DNA of 64,000 bases, taken from NCBI GenBank assembly GCA_020849855.1, contig JADZFO010000040.1, positions 1 to 64,000 on the forward strand, in the 5' to 3' direction. Made by a program: the position numbers and the translations under genes. The notes under the pieces were generated by a model. It was not told where the DNA came from, made no database searches, and saw only the letters and a program-made list of their open reading frames with translations. This stretch comes from a bacterium. GTDB lineage: Bacteria; 4484-113; JAFGCY01. Positions 26,827 through 35,909 of the stretch are shown here, piece by piece (position 1 is the stretch's first letter; every line of letters begins with the position of its first letter).

Positions 26827-29346
26827 ATGGCGAAGCATGAAATAGAGTGGGTGAATATCGAGGTGGACGGCGTCCCCCTGCGCGTGCGCAAGGACCGCTA
26901 TCTGCTCTGGAGTCTGCGCGAGGCCTACTACGACGTGCCGCATTTCTGCGCGCACAAGTGGCTGGATCCTCCCTTCGCCGGCTGCCGCATGTGCATGGTC
27001 CAGATCGAGACCGGCGGCAAGATGTGGCCCAAGCTGCAGACCAGCTGCAGCACCCTGCCCAGCGAAGGGATGAAGGTCTATCTCAAGACCGAGCCGGTGG
27101 TTCAGGCGCGCAAGGAAGAGCTGGAGTTCCACCTGCTTAACCACCCCCTGGAGTGCCCGGTCTGCGACAAGGGCGGCGAGTGCATGCTGCAGGACCAGAG
27201 CATGGACCACGGCGTGTCCGCAGGCCGCTATATCGAAGAGAAGCGCATCCGCCCGGATGCCATCCTGAACGACTACATGCGGATGAACTACAAGCGCTGC
27301 TTCCACTGCAAGCGCTGTGTTCATTACGGTGAGAACATCGACGGCGCGAACCTGATGAAGTTCGTCAAGCGCGGCGCCGAGACCCGTATCGAGAGCTACC
27401 CCGAGCCCGGCGAAGCCCCGCGCTTCTCCGGCAACCTGATTGATATCTGCCCGGTGGGCGCGATCACCGCCCGCAGCTACCGCTTCATGGGCCGCCCCTG
27501 GGAGCAGGAGCTGCGCCACAGCGTGGGCAGCTTTGACAGCGTGGGGGCCAACATCTGGCTGTGCTCCCGCCTCGGCGAGATGGCGCGCGTCATCCCGCAC
27601 GACAACGACCAGGTCGAGTTCGGCCTGATCGACGACGTCACCCGTTTTGCCTACGAATGTGTTAATGACCCGCGCCTGCTGAGCCGGGCCACCCTGCGCA
27701 GCCAGGGCGGCAGCGAGCAGGTCAGCCAGGGCCGCGGTGAATCCGAGGCCGGTCGCCGCCTGGCGGCGGTGCTGGGCGAGCACGGGCCGGACAGCATCGG
27801 CGTGCTTGCCGGCTCCGGCCTGAACAGCGAGGAGTATCTGGCCCTGGCCAAGTGGTGCGGCAGCGTGCTTGGCAGCGGTTACTACCACTTTGGCGAGAGC
27901 CTCTTCGCCGGCGCGGCGCCTTCCGCGGCCGCGCTTTCCAGCTTTGTACATGAACACCCTGGCATCGACGAGATCGTGAATGCCTCAACGGTGCTCAGCC
28001 TTGGCTGCGACCTCTTTGAAGAGGCGCCGGCCCTGGGCCTGCGGGTTGACATCGCCGCCCGCCGCAAGAAGCTCAAGCTGCTTTCGGCGCGCAGCCACCG
28101 CAGCGATGCCGACCGCTTCGCAACCCTGTTTGTCAACTACGGCTACCACAACCTGCTGCGCCTGGTGCGCGGCCTGAGCAATGCGCTCAGCGGCGCTGGC
28201 GAGTGCCCCGAGGAGTTCAAGCCCCTGGCGGAGCAGCTGCGCAGCATCGGTGATGACTGCGCGGTCGTCTATGGCCAGGAAGTCTGGCAGAACGCCGCTC
28301 CGGCTGAGCTGATCGAGGCCCTCTCCGCCTTGCGCAGCGCGATCGCGGCCGCCAACGGCGGCAAGCCCGTGTGGCTGAGTCCGGTCTTCCCGGGTGTCAA
28401 CAGCGCCGGGGCCCTGCTGCTGGGCAACCTGTCTGCCTTTGGTGTGTCCGCGGGCAGCGAGCTCAAGCCGGCGGCTGGCGGACTGAAGACTCTGCTCGAA
28501 GCGGCCGCCAGCGGCAAGCTGCGGGCGCTGGTGATCTTTGACTACGACATTTTGAGCACCTACCCCGACCGCGCACTGGTGCGCAAGGCTCTGGACAGTG
28601 TCGGTCTGGTGGTCTACTGCGGCCCCTTCGAGAACCCGACTAGCGAGGCGGCGCATATCCAGCTGCCGCTTGGCAGCTTCGCCCAGCGCGAAGGCACGGT
28701 CGTCTCCATGGAGTGGCGCGTGCAAAAGCGCGAGGCGGCTGTGCTTGAGATCGCGGCTGCAGATGTCGCCGAGGTGCTGAACGGTCTGACGACGGCGATG
28801 CAGGGCGCGGCAGTAGCGGACACCATGCAGGGCCTGTATCTGGAGCTCTGCGAACGCCTGCCGCAGTACCCCCGCGAGGCCTTTGTTGACTTCCCCTACG
28901 AGGGCCGCCGGATGAAGCCGCAGCTTGCGGAAGCGGCGCCGGCCCAGCGCTCGGAGCTGCCCGCGGAGTTCAAGGGCTCGGCGGACTTCCCCCTGGTGCT
29001 GGTTCCCAAGCGTTTCCTTTACAACGACCGTGCGGAGATCCGCTGCAGCCCCGTCTTTGACCAGGTTGCCAAGCCCTTCCACGCCTTCATGAACCCGCAG
29101 GACATGAAGGTCTACAACCTTGCCGCTGGCGACCAGGTGGAGCTTCAGGACGACAAGGGCAGCAGCACGCTGCCGATCCAGTCAGCGTCCTGGGTCCGCC
29201 CGGGCAGCGTGGTGATCAACGACTACTGCATCGCGGCCCCGGTTAATGTGCTGGCCGGCTTCGACCCGGTGCGGGTGCGGCCGCGCAAGGCCCAGCCCGC
29301 CAAGGCCGGGGAAGCTGCGCTGGCCAGCAGTGGAGGTGCTGAGTAA
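26827..29346 (+). CDS. nuoG: NADH-quinone oxidoreductase subunit G
   Basis: This 839-residue subunit carries the relay of iron-sulfur clusters. The N-terminal 2Fe-2S ferredoxin domain (HFCAHKWLDPPFAGCRMCMVQIE) is followed by CPVCDKGGECMLQD, the RCFHCKRCVHYGENIDG cluster site and NLIDICPVGAITA. The rest is a degenerate molybdopterin-oxidoreductase fold. It is linked to nuoH by TAATG overlap. Confidence 0.95.
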   Translation: MAKHEIEWVNIEVDGVPLRVRKDRYLLWSLREAYYDVPHFCAHKWLDPPFAGCRMCMVQIETGGKMWPKLQTSCSTLPSEGMKVYLKTEPVVQARKEELEFHLLNHPLECPVCDKGGECMLQDQSMDHGVSAGRYIEEKRIRPDAILNDYMRMNYKRCFHCKRCVHYGENIDGANLMKFVKRGAETRIESYPEPGEAPRFSGNLIDICPVGAITARSYRFMGRPWEQELRHSVGSFDSVGANIWLCSRLGEMARVIPHDNDQVEFGLIDDVTRFAYECVNDPRLLSRATLRSQGGSEQVSQGRGESEAGRRLAAVLGEHGPDSIGVLAGSGLNSEEYLALAKWCGSVLGSGYYHFGESLFAGAAPSAAALSSFVHEHPGIDEIVNASTVLSLGCDLFEEAPALGLRVDIAARRKKLKLLSARSHRSDADRFATLFVNYGYHNLLRLVRGLSNALSGAGECPEEFKPLAEQLRSIGDDCAVVYGQEVWQNAAPAELIEALSALRSAIAAANGGKPVWLSPVFPGVNSAGALLLGNLSAFGVSAGSELKPAAGGLKTLLEAAASGKLRALVIFDYDILSTYPDRALVRKALDSVGLVVYCGPFENPTSEAAHIQLPLGSFAQREGTVVSMEWRVQKREAAVLEIAAADVAEVLNGLTTAMQGAAVADTMQGLYLELCERLPQYPREAFVDFPYEGRRMKPQLAEAAPAQRSELPAEFKGSADFPLVLVPKRFLYNDRAEIRCSPVFDQVAKPFHAFMNPQDMKVYNLAAGDQVELQDDKGSSTLPIQSASWVRPGSVVINDYCIAAPVNVLAGFDPVRVRPRKAQPAKAGEAALASSGGAE

Positions 29347-30560
29347 TGAGCCCCGAGTTACTCACCATCATTGTTCGAGGCGGCATCTTCACGCTCTGCC
29401 TGCTGACCGCCTTTGCCTATCTGACATTCATCGAGCGCCGCATGCTGGCCTTCTTTACCTGGCGTGTCGGCCCGAACCGCGTCGGCCCCTGGGGCCTTTT
29501 CCAGCCGGTGGCGGATGGCGTCAAGACCATCCTCAAGCAGGAAATGGTGCCAATGAAGGCGGACAAGGTGCTCTATATGATGAGCCCGGTCATCGCCTTC
29601 GCGGCCTGCTTTGGCATGTTCGGCCTGATCCCGGTGGGTGAGGGCGTCTGGATGAGCAATGTCCCAGTGGCGGTGCTGCTGCTGCTGGGTCTCTCCAGCC
29701 TGGGCGCCTATGGCCTGATCCTGGCCGGCTGGAGCAGCCAGTCGCGTTATCCCTTCCTGGGCAGCCTGCGCACCTGCGCCCAGGTGATCAGCTATGAGCT
29801 GGCGCTGGGCCTGACCCTGCTGGTGCCGGTGATCATCACCGGCAGCCTGAGCTTCAACGACATCGGCAATATCTACTGGGGCCCGCACTGGAACCCCCTG
29901 TACCTGCTGGTGCTGCTGCCGGCGGGCCTGCTCTTCCTTGTCGCCGCCTGCGCCGAAACCGGCCGCGTCCCCTTTGACCTGCCGGAGTGCGAGGCGGAGA
30001 TCGTCGCCGGTTACCACACCGAGTACAGCTCGATGAAGTACGCCATGTTCCCGATGGGCGAGTACATCGCGATGACCGCCTTCAGCGCCATCGCGGTGCA
30101 CATGTTCCTTGGCGGCTACCACCTGTACATCCCAAGCAGCATCGACCTGACCCAGCCCTGGATCAACATCAGCAACTGGGTCGGCCTGCTGGTGGATAAA
30201 ATCGGGCTCAGCGGAGCACTGGCCCCGCCCTGGGGACCGCCCAAGTGGCTGGTGCCGGAGCCTTACTGGGCCAGCCTGAGCCTCAGCCCCGCGGGCCTGA
30301 GCACCACGCTGACCTTCCTGGCCAAGATGGCCATCCTGATCCTGACCTTCATGTGGGTGCGCGCGACGCTGCCCCGCATGCGTTATGACCAGCTTATGCG
30401 CTTTGGCTGGAAGCTTATGCTGCCGGTGGGCCTGGTGCTGGTCTTCCTGACCAGCGTGCTGGTGGTCTTCGCGCCGCCGGCAGGCAGCGAGGCTGAAGAC
30501 GACTACGGCAGCCGGCCGCAGCCGGTGGTCGAAGTGGAGGATGTATATGCATCGCGGTAG
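29346..30560 (+). CDS. nuoH: NADH-quinone oxidoreductase subunit H
   Basis: This 404-residue, mostly helical membrane subunit helps form the quinone entry. The hallmarks are [32 protein letters not shown] and the acidic loop [21 protein letters not shown]. The C-terminus extends about 30 residues past the last helix. It overlaps nuoG by one base and nuoI by 14 bases. Confidence 0.96.
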   Translation: MSPELLTIIVRGGIFTLCLLTAFAYLTFIERRMLAFFTWRVGPNRVGPWGLFQPVADGVKTILKQEMVPMKADKVLYMMSPVIAFAACFGMFGLIPVGEGVWMSNVPVAVLLLLGLSSLGAYGLILAGWSSQSRYPFLGSLRTCAQVISYELALGLTLLVPVIITGSLSFNDIGNIYWGPHWNPLYLLVLLPAGLLFLVAACAETGRVPFDLPECEAEIVAGYHTEYSSMKYAMFPMGEYIAMTAFSAIAVHMFLGGYHLYIPSSIDLTQPWINISNWVGLLVDKIGLSGALAPPWGPPKWLVPEPYWASLSLSPAGLSTTLTFLAKMAILILTFMWVRATLPRMRYDQLMRFGWKLMLPVGLVLVFLTSVLVVFAPPAGSEAEDDYGSRPQPVVEVEDVYASR

Positions 30561-31029
30561 TCTCAGCCCGACAGCCATCCTCGGCGGCCTGAAGATCACC
30601 TTCGCCCAGTTCATGGGCAGCTTCGGCGGCCGCAACACCGTGACCGTGCAGTACCCCCTGCGCAAGAAGCGCATGCAGGAGCGTTTTCGCGGCCTGCACC
30701 GCCTGGAGCGGCATACGGAAGGCCCCTACAAGGGTCTGGAGAAGTGCATCGGCTGCGCGCTCTGCGCGGCGGCCTGCCCGGCCGAGGTGATCACCGTCGT
30801 CGCGGCGGAGAACACGGACGACGAGCGCTACAGCCCCGGTGAGCGCTATGCCAAGGTTTATGACATGGACATGCTGCGCTGCATCTTCTGCGGCATGTGC
30901 ACCGAGGCCTGCCCCACGGAGGCCATTGTGATGAAGCACGACTATGAGCTGGCGGACGACAGCCGCCGGCTGCCCAACAAGTTCATCTACCATAAGGAAG
31001 ACCTGCTGGACAGGCCTTTCCACTGGTAG
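30547..31029 (+). CDS. nuoI: NADH-quinone oxidoreductase subunit I
   Basis: This 160-residue ferredoxin-like subunit has two 4Fe-4S clusters (N6a, N6b). Both CxxCxxCxxxCP motifs are present: [12 protein letters not shown] and [12 protein letters not shown]. The ATG at 30547 is preferred to 30541 because GGAGG sits 6 bases before it. Two hairpins follow before nuoJ. Confidence 0.96.
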   Translation: MHRGSLSPTAILGGLKITFAQFMGSFGGRNTVTVQYPLRKKRMQERFRGLHRLERHTEGPYKGLEKCIGCALCAAACPAEVITVVAAENTDDERYSPGERYAKVYDMDMLRCIFCGMCTEACPTEAIVMKHDYELADDSRRLPNKFIYHKEDLLDRPFHW

Positions 31030-31037
31030 AGGCACCG

Positions 31038-31090
31038 GGGCGCAGGAGCTGCGCCCGCGCATGGGATACAGGGTGCGCGCAGTGCGCACC
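31038..31090 (+). repeat. Two hairpins in the nuoI-nuoJ gap
   Basis: GGGCGCAG-GAG-CTGCGCCC (31038-31056) and GGTGCGC-GCAGT-GCGCACC (31072-31090) both have perfect stems. This is the only gap of real length inside the nuo operon (84 bases). No T-tract follows, so RNA processing or stabilisation, or a dispersed hairpin element, is more likely than termination. Confidence 0.65.
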
Positions 31091-31113
31091 TAGAGGGATG
31101 GACTGGTAAGCCG

Positions 31114-31842
31114 ATGAGTGGCGAGAGCATAATCTGGTGGGTCATGGCCGCGCTGGCAGTGGCTGCTGCCGCTGGCATGGTCACAAGCAAGAACCCGGTG
31201 CACAGCGCGCTGTGGCTGGTGGTCAACTTCATCGGGCTCGCCATGATCTACCTGGTCCTGTCGGCGCCGATGCTCTTTGCGGTCCAGCTCATCGTCTATG
31301 CCGGCGCCATCATGGTGCTTTTCCTCTTTGTGGTCTGGTTCTTCATGTCGCCGCGCGCGCGCCAGTTCATGCGGCCGCCGCTGCGATCACAGCTGCTCTT
31401 TGGCGGCGTGCTCTCCGTCCTGCTGCTGGGCCTGCTGGCCTATGCGGCCTTCACCGGCGGCAGCAACATGTCCTTTGGCGAGCTGCTTCCCGCTGAGCCC
31501 GGCCAGAGTGTCAACGAGGCGATGAACCTGACCCGCCCGGAGGACACTGCCAGCACCCCGCTGGAAGAGCTGCCCATGGGCCACCCGCGGCAGGTGGGCA
31601 CCTTCATGTTCAGCTATCACGTCCTGCCCTTCACCCTGACCTCGCTGGTCCTGCTGGCGGCCCTGCTGGGCGCCCTGATGGTGGCCCGCGACGAACTGGA
31701 AGAGGGTATCGGCAACTTCAAGCGTTATGCCGCGGTTGTGACCCGCAAGCGTGTAATCCGGCCCCTCAAACCTGCAGCAGGCGCGGCCACAGCGGCCGGC
31801 GCGGATGCTGAGGTTACGGCCAAGGCGGAGGGACAGGCATGA
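31114..31842 (+). CDS. nuoJ: NADH-quinone oxidoreductase subunit J
   Basis: This 242-residue membrane subunit has five predicted helices. The segment LVVNFIGLAMIYLVLSAPMLFAVQLIVYAGAIMVLFLFVVWF holds the pi-bulge helix and matches the family. The C-terminal tail after the last helix is Ala-rich and longer than usual. Its stop overlaps nuoK by ATGA. Confidence 0.94.
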   Translation: MSGESIIWWVMAALAVAAAAGMVTSKNPVHSALWLVVNFIGLAMIYLVLSAPMLFAVQLIVYAGAIMVLFLFVVWFFMSPRARQFMRPPLRSQLLFGGVLSVLLLGLLAYAAFTGGSNMSFGELLPAEPGQSVNEAMNLTRPEDTASTPLEELPMGHPRQVGTFMFSYHVLPFTLTSLVLLAALLGALMVARDELEEGIGNFKRYAAVVTRKRVIRPLKPAAGAATAAGADAEVTAKAEGQA

Positions 31843-32159
31843 TCCCGCTGGTCAGCAACTCACTGATCCTCAGCGCCGTGCTCTTCACCATCGGGGTGGT
31901 CGGCGTGATGATTCACCGCCACCCGGTGATGATCTTCATGTGCGTGGAGCTGATGCTCAATGCCGCCAACCTTTCGCTGGTGGCCTTCAACAAGCAGCAC
32001 TATGCCGAGAACTGGCACGCGGTGGACGGCCAGGTCTATGCCTTCATGGTCATCGCCATCGCTGCCGCGGAAGTGGCTGTGGGCCTCGCAATCATCGTTT
32101 CGCTGTTCAAGCGTCGAGCCAGGGTTGACGTCGATGAAGTCAACCAGCTCAGGAATTAG
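31839..32159 (+). CDS. nuoK: NADH-quinone oxidoreductase subunit K
   Basis: This 106-residue three-helix subunit is part of the proton path. IFMCVELMLNAANLSLVAF and AFMVIAIAAAEVAVGLAIIVSLF carry the two conserved membrane glutamates. It overlaps nuoJ by four bases (ATGA). Confidence 0.96.
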   Translation: MIPLVSNSLILSAVLFTIGVVGVMIHRHPVMIFMCVELMLNAANLSLVAFNKQHYAENWHAVDGQVYAFMVIAIAAAEVAVGLAIIVSLFKRRARVDVDEVNQLRN

Positions 32160-32171
32160 AGGTAGGAGACC

Positions 32172-34262
32172 TTGTTACAGTACGTCTGGCTGACTATCGC
32201 CTTCCCGCTGGTCGGGGCGCTGGTCAACGGCCTTTTTGGCCAGCGGATGAGCAAGAAGGCCTCCGGGACGCTGGGCAGCGCCATGGTCTTCCTCAGCTTC
32301 CTGACCGCCCTGGCGAGCTACTTCAGCTACAAGTCCTGGGCGGCGGGCTCTGACAGCCCCTACTTTGAGCTGACCCTGTGGCCCTGGATCCACGTCGGCC
32401 AGCTGCAGATCGACGCGGCCCTGCTGATCGACCCGCTCAGCACGACCATGATGCTGCTGATCACCGGGGTGGGCTTCCTGATCCACCTCTACAGCACGGG
32501 CTACATGAGCCACGACAAGGGCTACAGCCGCTTCTTTGTCTACCTGAACCTCTTCATCGCCATGATGCTCATCCTCGTGCTGGGCAACAACCTGGCGCTG
32601 ATGTTCGTCGGCTGGGAAGGCGTGGGCCTGTGCAGCTATCTGCTGATCGGCTTCTGGTATCAGGACATGTATAACGCCAAGTGCGGCATGAAGGCCTTCG
32701 TGGTCAACCGCATCGGCGACTTCGGTGTGCTCCTGGGCGCCTTCATCCTCTTCTGGAACTTCAACACCCTCAGCTTCACCGAGCTCTTTGGCAACTTCAG
32801 CTCGGTGATGAACAGCGCGACCATCGAGTCCTGGGTCCCGCTGGCCGCAGCGCTGCTGCTCTTCCTCGGGGCCACCGGCAAGAGCGCACAGCTCCCGCTG
32901 CATATCTGGCTGCCCGACGCCATGGCCGGCCCGACGCCGGTCTCGGCCCTCATCCACGCCGCCACCATGGTCACCGCCGGTGTATACATGGTCTGCCGCC
33001 TGAACCCGGTCTTCACCGCGGCGCCGACGGCGGGCTTCATCATCGCCTGTGTGGGCGCGGCCACGGCCTTCATTGCTGCAACCATCGCCCTGACCCAGAA
33101 CGACATCAAGAAGGTGCTGGCCTATTCCACGGTCAGCCAGCTGGGCTTCATGTTCCTGGCCTGCGGTGTCGGCGCCTACTGGGTGGCGATGTTCCATGTG
33201 CTGACCCACGCCTTCTTCAAGGCCTGCCTCTTCCTCGGCTCCGGTTCCGTGATCCATGCCATGCATGAGGAGCAGGACACCCGGGTGATGGGCGGCCTGG
33301 CGAAATACATGCCGCTGACCTACTGGACCTTCCTGATCAGCACCCTGGCCATCGCCGGCATCGTGCCGCTCTCAGGCTTCTTCAGCAAGGACGAGATCCT
33401 ATGGCGGGTCGCGACCTGGCAGACCCAGTTCGGCAGCGCGCCGATGATCCTCTGGTTTGTCGCGATCGCCACGGCCTTCATGACCGCGTTCTATATGGGC
33501 CGGGTTTTCTTCAAGACCTTCCTGGGCAAGCCGCGCTGGACCAAACATTATGTGGAGCACCATCACCACCCGCACGAGTCCCCGCGCAGCATGACCTTCC
33601 CGCTGGTGGTGCTGGCCACGCTGGCCGCCATCGGCGGCTTCATGGGCCTGCCGCACTTCACGCACGCGCCGAACTTCCTGGAGCCCTGGCTGGCCGCCAG
33701 CACCGGCGGCGAGGAGCAGCTGAACATCGTCGGCCGCATCGGCCTGGAAGAGCATGGCAGCGCAGCGCATGACGATCACGGCACTGCGGCGCATGACGAT
33801 CATGGCGCAGCAGCCGGGCATGCGGAGGACGCTGCCGCGCATCACGAGGCCTTTGTCAGCTTTGGCAGCACCGAGACCACGGAGATCATCTTCGCCCTGG
33901 TCAGTGTGGCCCTGGCGGCCTTCGCCCTGCTGGGCCTCGCCATGCCGCTTTACACGAAGCGCTTCGGGGCCACGGAGAAGCTGCACACAAGCCTCGGCCC
34001 GCTTTACCGGCTGAGCCTGAACAAGTGGTACATCGACGAGCTTTACCACTACCTGATCGTGATCCCTGGCACCGCCCTGGCCTATGGCTGCTGGCGCGTG
34101 TTCGACATGAAGTTCATCGACGGCATAGTCAACGGCGTTGGCAACGTTCTGGGGTGGCTGGGCCACGGCGTCCGCCCCTTCCAGACCGGCTTCGTCCGCA
34201 ACTATGCGATGTATCTGCTGCTGGGCGCAGTCGTCTATCTGGCGCTGAGCCTGCTGAAGTAG
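32172..34262 (+). CDS. nuoL: NADH-quinone oxidoreductase subunit L with His-rich insert
   Basis: This 696-residue antiporter-like proton-pumping subunit has the long lateral helix at its C-terminus. The conserved core includes FVGWEGVGLCSYLLIGFWY, PDAMAGPTPVSALIHAATMVTAG and AYSTVSQLGFMF. Between late helices a hydrophilic insert at about residues 526-560 carries tandem AAHDDHG repeats and about nine His. It uses a TTG start with GGAG upstream. Confidence 0.96.
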   Translation: MLQYVWLTIAFPLVGALVNGLFGQRMSKKASGTLGSAMVFLSFLTALASYFSYKSWAAGSDSPYFELTLWPWIHVGQLQIDAALLIDPLSTTMMLLITGVGFLIHLYSTGYMSHDKGYSRFFVYLNLFIAMMLILVLGNNLALMFVGWEGVGLCSYLLIGFWYQDMYNAKCGMKAFVVNRIGDFGVLLGAFILFWNFNTLSFTELFGNFSSVMNSATIESWVPLAAALLLFLGATGKSAQLPLHIWLPDAMAGPTPVSALIHAATMVTAGVYMVCRLNPVFTAAPTAGFIIACVGAATAFIAATIALTQNDIKKVLAYSTVSQLGFMFLACGVGAYWVAMFHVLTHAFFKACLFLGSGSVIHAMHEEQDTRVMGGLAKYMPLTYWTFLISTLAIAGIVPLSGFFSKDEILWRVATWQTQFGSAPMILWFVAIATAFMTAFYMGRVFFKTFLGKPRWTKHYVEHHHHPHESPRSMTFPLVVLATLAAIGGFMGLPHFTHAPNFLEPWLAASTGGEEQLNIVGRIGLEEHGSAAHDDHGTAAHDDHGAAAGHAEDAAAHHEAFVSFGSTETTEIIFALVSVALAAFALLGLAMPLYTKRFGATEKLHTSLGPLYRLSLNKWYIDELYHYLIVIPGTALAYGCWRVFDMKFIDGIVNGVGNVLGWLGHGVRPFQTGFVRNYAMYLLLGAVVYLALSLLK

Positions 34263-34274
34263 GGGAGCTGGGAA

Positions 34275-35909
34275 GTGCTGGAAGCCAACATTTTGTCGCT
34301 GATCACCTTCCTGCCTGTGGTAGGGGCGCTGGTGCTGCTGGCGATCCCGGAGAACAGCTCTAATCAGGGCCTGTTCCGCTGGGGTTCCTTTGGCATCAGT
34401 GTGGTGACCTTCCTGCTCAGCCTGCTGATCCCCTTCAAGTTCCTGGCCGGCGAGGGGCTGCAGTTTGTGATCCGCCTGCCCTGGATTCCGGCCCTGCATT
34501 CCGAGTACTTCATGGCCCTGGATGGTGTTTCGCTCTGGCTTGTCCTGCTGAACACCTTCCTCTTCCCGCTGGCGATCCTTTCCAGCATCGGCGTGATCAG
34601 CAAGAAGGAAAAGATGTACTACTTCCTTCTGCTGCTGCTTGAGGGCGCCATCACTGGCGTGTTCCTGGCCCAGGACCTGCTGCTCTTCTTCTTCTTCTGG
34701 GAAGCAGTGCTGATCCCGATGTACTTCCTGATCGGCATCTGGGGCGGCAAGAACCGGCTTTATGCCACTACCAAGTTTGTCCTCTACACGATGGTCGGCT
34801 CGATGCTCATGCTGGCCGCGCTGATCGCGACATATCTTTACAGCGGCGGCTTCAGCGCGGTGTCGGGCGCCACCCTGGCCATCCCGCAGCTGGCCGGCCT
34901 GCCAATGCCGGAGCAGGTCAAGCTGTGGTGTTTCCTGGCCTTCTTCCTGGCCTTCGCCATCAAGGTGCCGCTCTTCCCCTTCCACACCTGGCTGCCGGAT
35001 GCCCATACCGAGGCGCCAACCGCCGGCTCGATCATTCTGGCCGGTGTGCTGCTGAAGATGGGTACCTACGGCTTCATCAGGGTGGCGATGCCGCTCTTCC
35101 CTGAGGCGCTGTTCCACCAGTTCAGCATCGGCCCGGTCAGCTTCACGCTAAGGGACCTGGTGATGGCCCTCAGCGTGATCGGCATCATCTATGGCGCCCT
35201 GGTGGCGGCGGTCCAGACGGATGTGAAGCGTCTGGTGGCCTACAGCTCGATCGCTCACCTGGGCTTCGTCATGCTCGGCCTCTTCGCCATGACCCAGCAG
35301 GCCGTGGACGGCGCGATCCTGCAGATGGTGGCGCACGGCATCTCCACCGGCGGGCTCTTCATGCTGGTCGGCTTCATCTATGAGCGCCGGCATACCAGGG
35401 CGATTGTCGACTTCGGCGGCCTGGCTGCCGTGATGCCGGTCTACTACAACATCTTCCTGATTATCATGCTCAGCTCGGTCGGCCTGCCGGCGCTTAACGG
35501 CTTTGTCGGCGAGTTCCTGATCCTGCTGGGCAGCTGGAAGGCCAACTGGCTGATGACGGTGCTGGCCACCAGTGGTGTGATCCTGGCCGCTGTGTATCTG
35601 CTCTACATGTTCCGCCGCGTCTTCTTCGGCGAGGTCACGCATGAAGAGAACAAGGGCCTCAAGGACCTGGGCCGCCTGGAGCTGGCGAGCATCATGCCGC
35701 TCGTGCTGATGGCCTTCTTCATGGGTATCTTCCCCACGGTCTTCCTAGCCCGGATCACGCCTGACAGTACGCCGGTGGTTGAAAGGCTGCAGGAGCTGGA
35801 GAGCAACTCACTGCCGCCGGACAGCAGCGCTGTAAAGATCTTGCCCGGGCCGGAGGGTGCCGCCGACGGCGCCCTGCTGGCCATTGAAAGCTCAGGTGGT
35901 GCACTTTGA
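34275..35909 (+). CDS. nuoM: NADH-quinone oxidoreductase subunit M
   Basis: This is a 544-residue antiporter-like subunit. The motifs are LFFFFWEAVLIPMYFLIGIWGG, FAIKVPLFPFHTWLPDAHTEAPTAGSIILA and VAYSSIAHLGFV, with the essential Glu and Lys in the membrane. It has a GTG start after GGGGAG. The C-terminal 40 residues are polar. It overlaps nuoN by TTGA. Confidence 0.96.
   Translation: MLEANILSLITFLPVVGALVLLAIPENSSNQGLFRWGSFGISVVTFLLSLLIPFKFLAGEGLQFVIRLPWIPALHSEYFMALDGVSLWLVLLNTFLFPLAILSSIGVISKKEKMYYFLLLLLEGAITGVFLAQDLLLFFFFWEAVLIPMYFLIGIWGGKNRLYATTKFVLYTMVGSMLMLAALIATYLYSGGFSAVSGATLAIPQLAGLPMPEQVKLWCFLAFFLAFAIKVPLFPFHTWLPDAHTEAPTAGSIILAGVLLKMGTYGFIRVAMPLFPEALFHQFSIGPVSFTLRDLVMALSVIGIIYGALVAAVQTDVKRLVAYSSIAHLGFVMLGLFAMTQQAVDGAILQMVAHGISTGGLFMLVGFIYERRHTRAIVDFGGLAAVMPVYYNIFLIIMLSSVGLPALNGFVGEFLILLGSWKANWLMTVLATSGVILAAVYLLYMFRRVFFGEVTHEENKGLKDLGRLELASIMPLVLMAFFMGIFPTVFLARITPDSTPVVERLQELESNSLPPDSSAVKILPGPEGAADGALLAIESSGGAL

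Noticed and set aside
33399-35117. 572-residue minus-strand open frame over nuoL/nuoM
   Set aside because: Gln/Asp/His-rich mirror of membrane-protein codons, antisense to highly conserved subunits.
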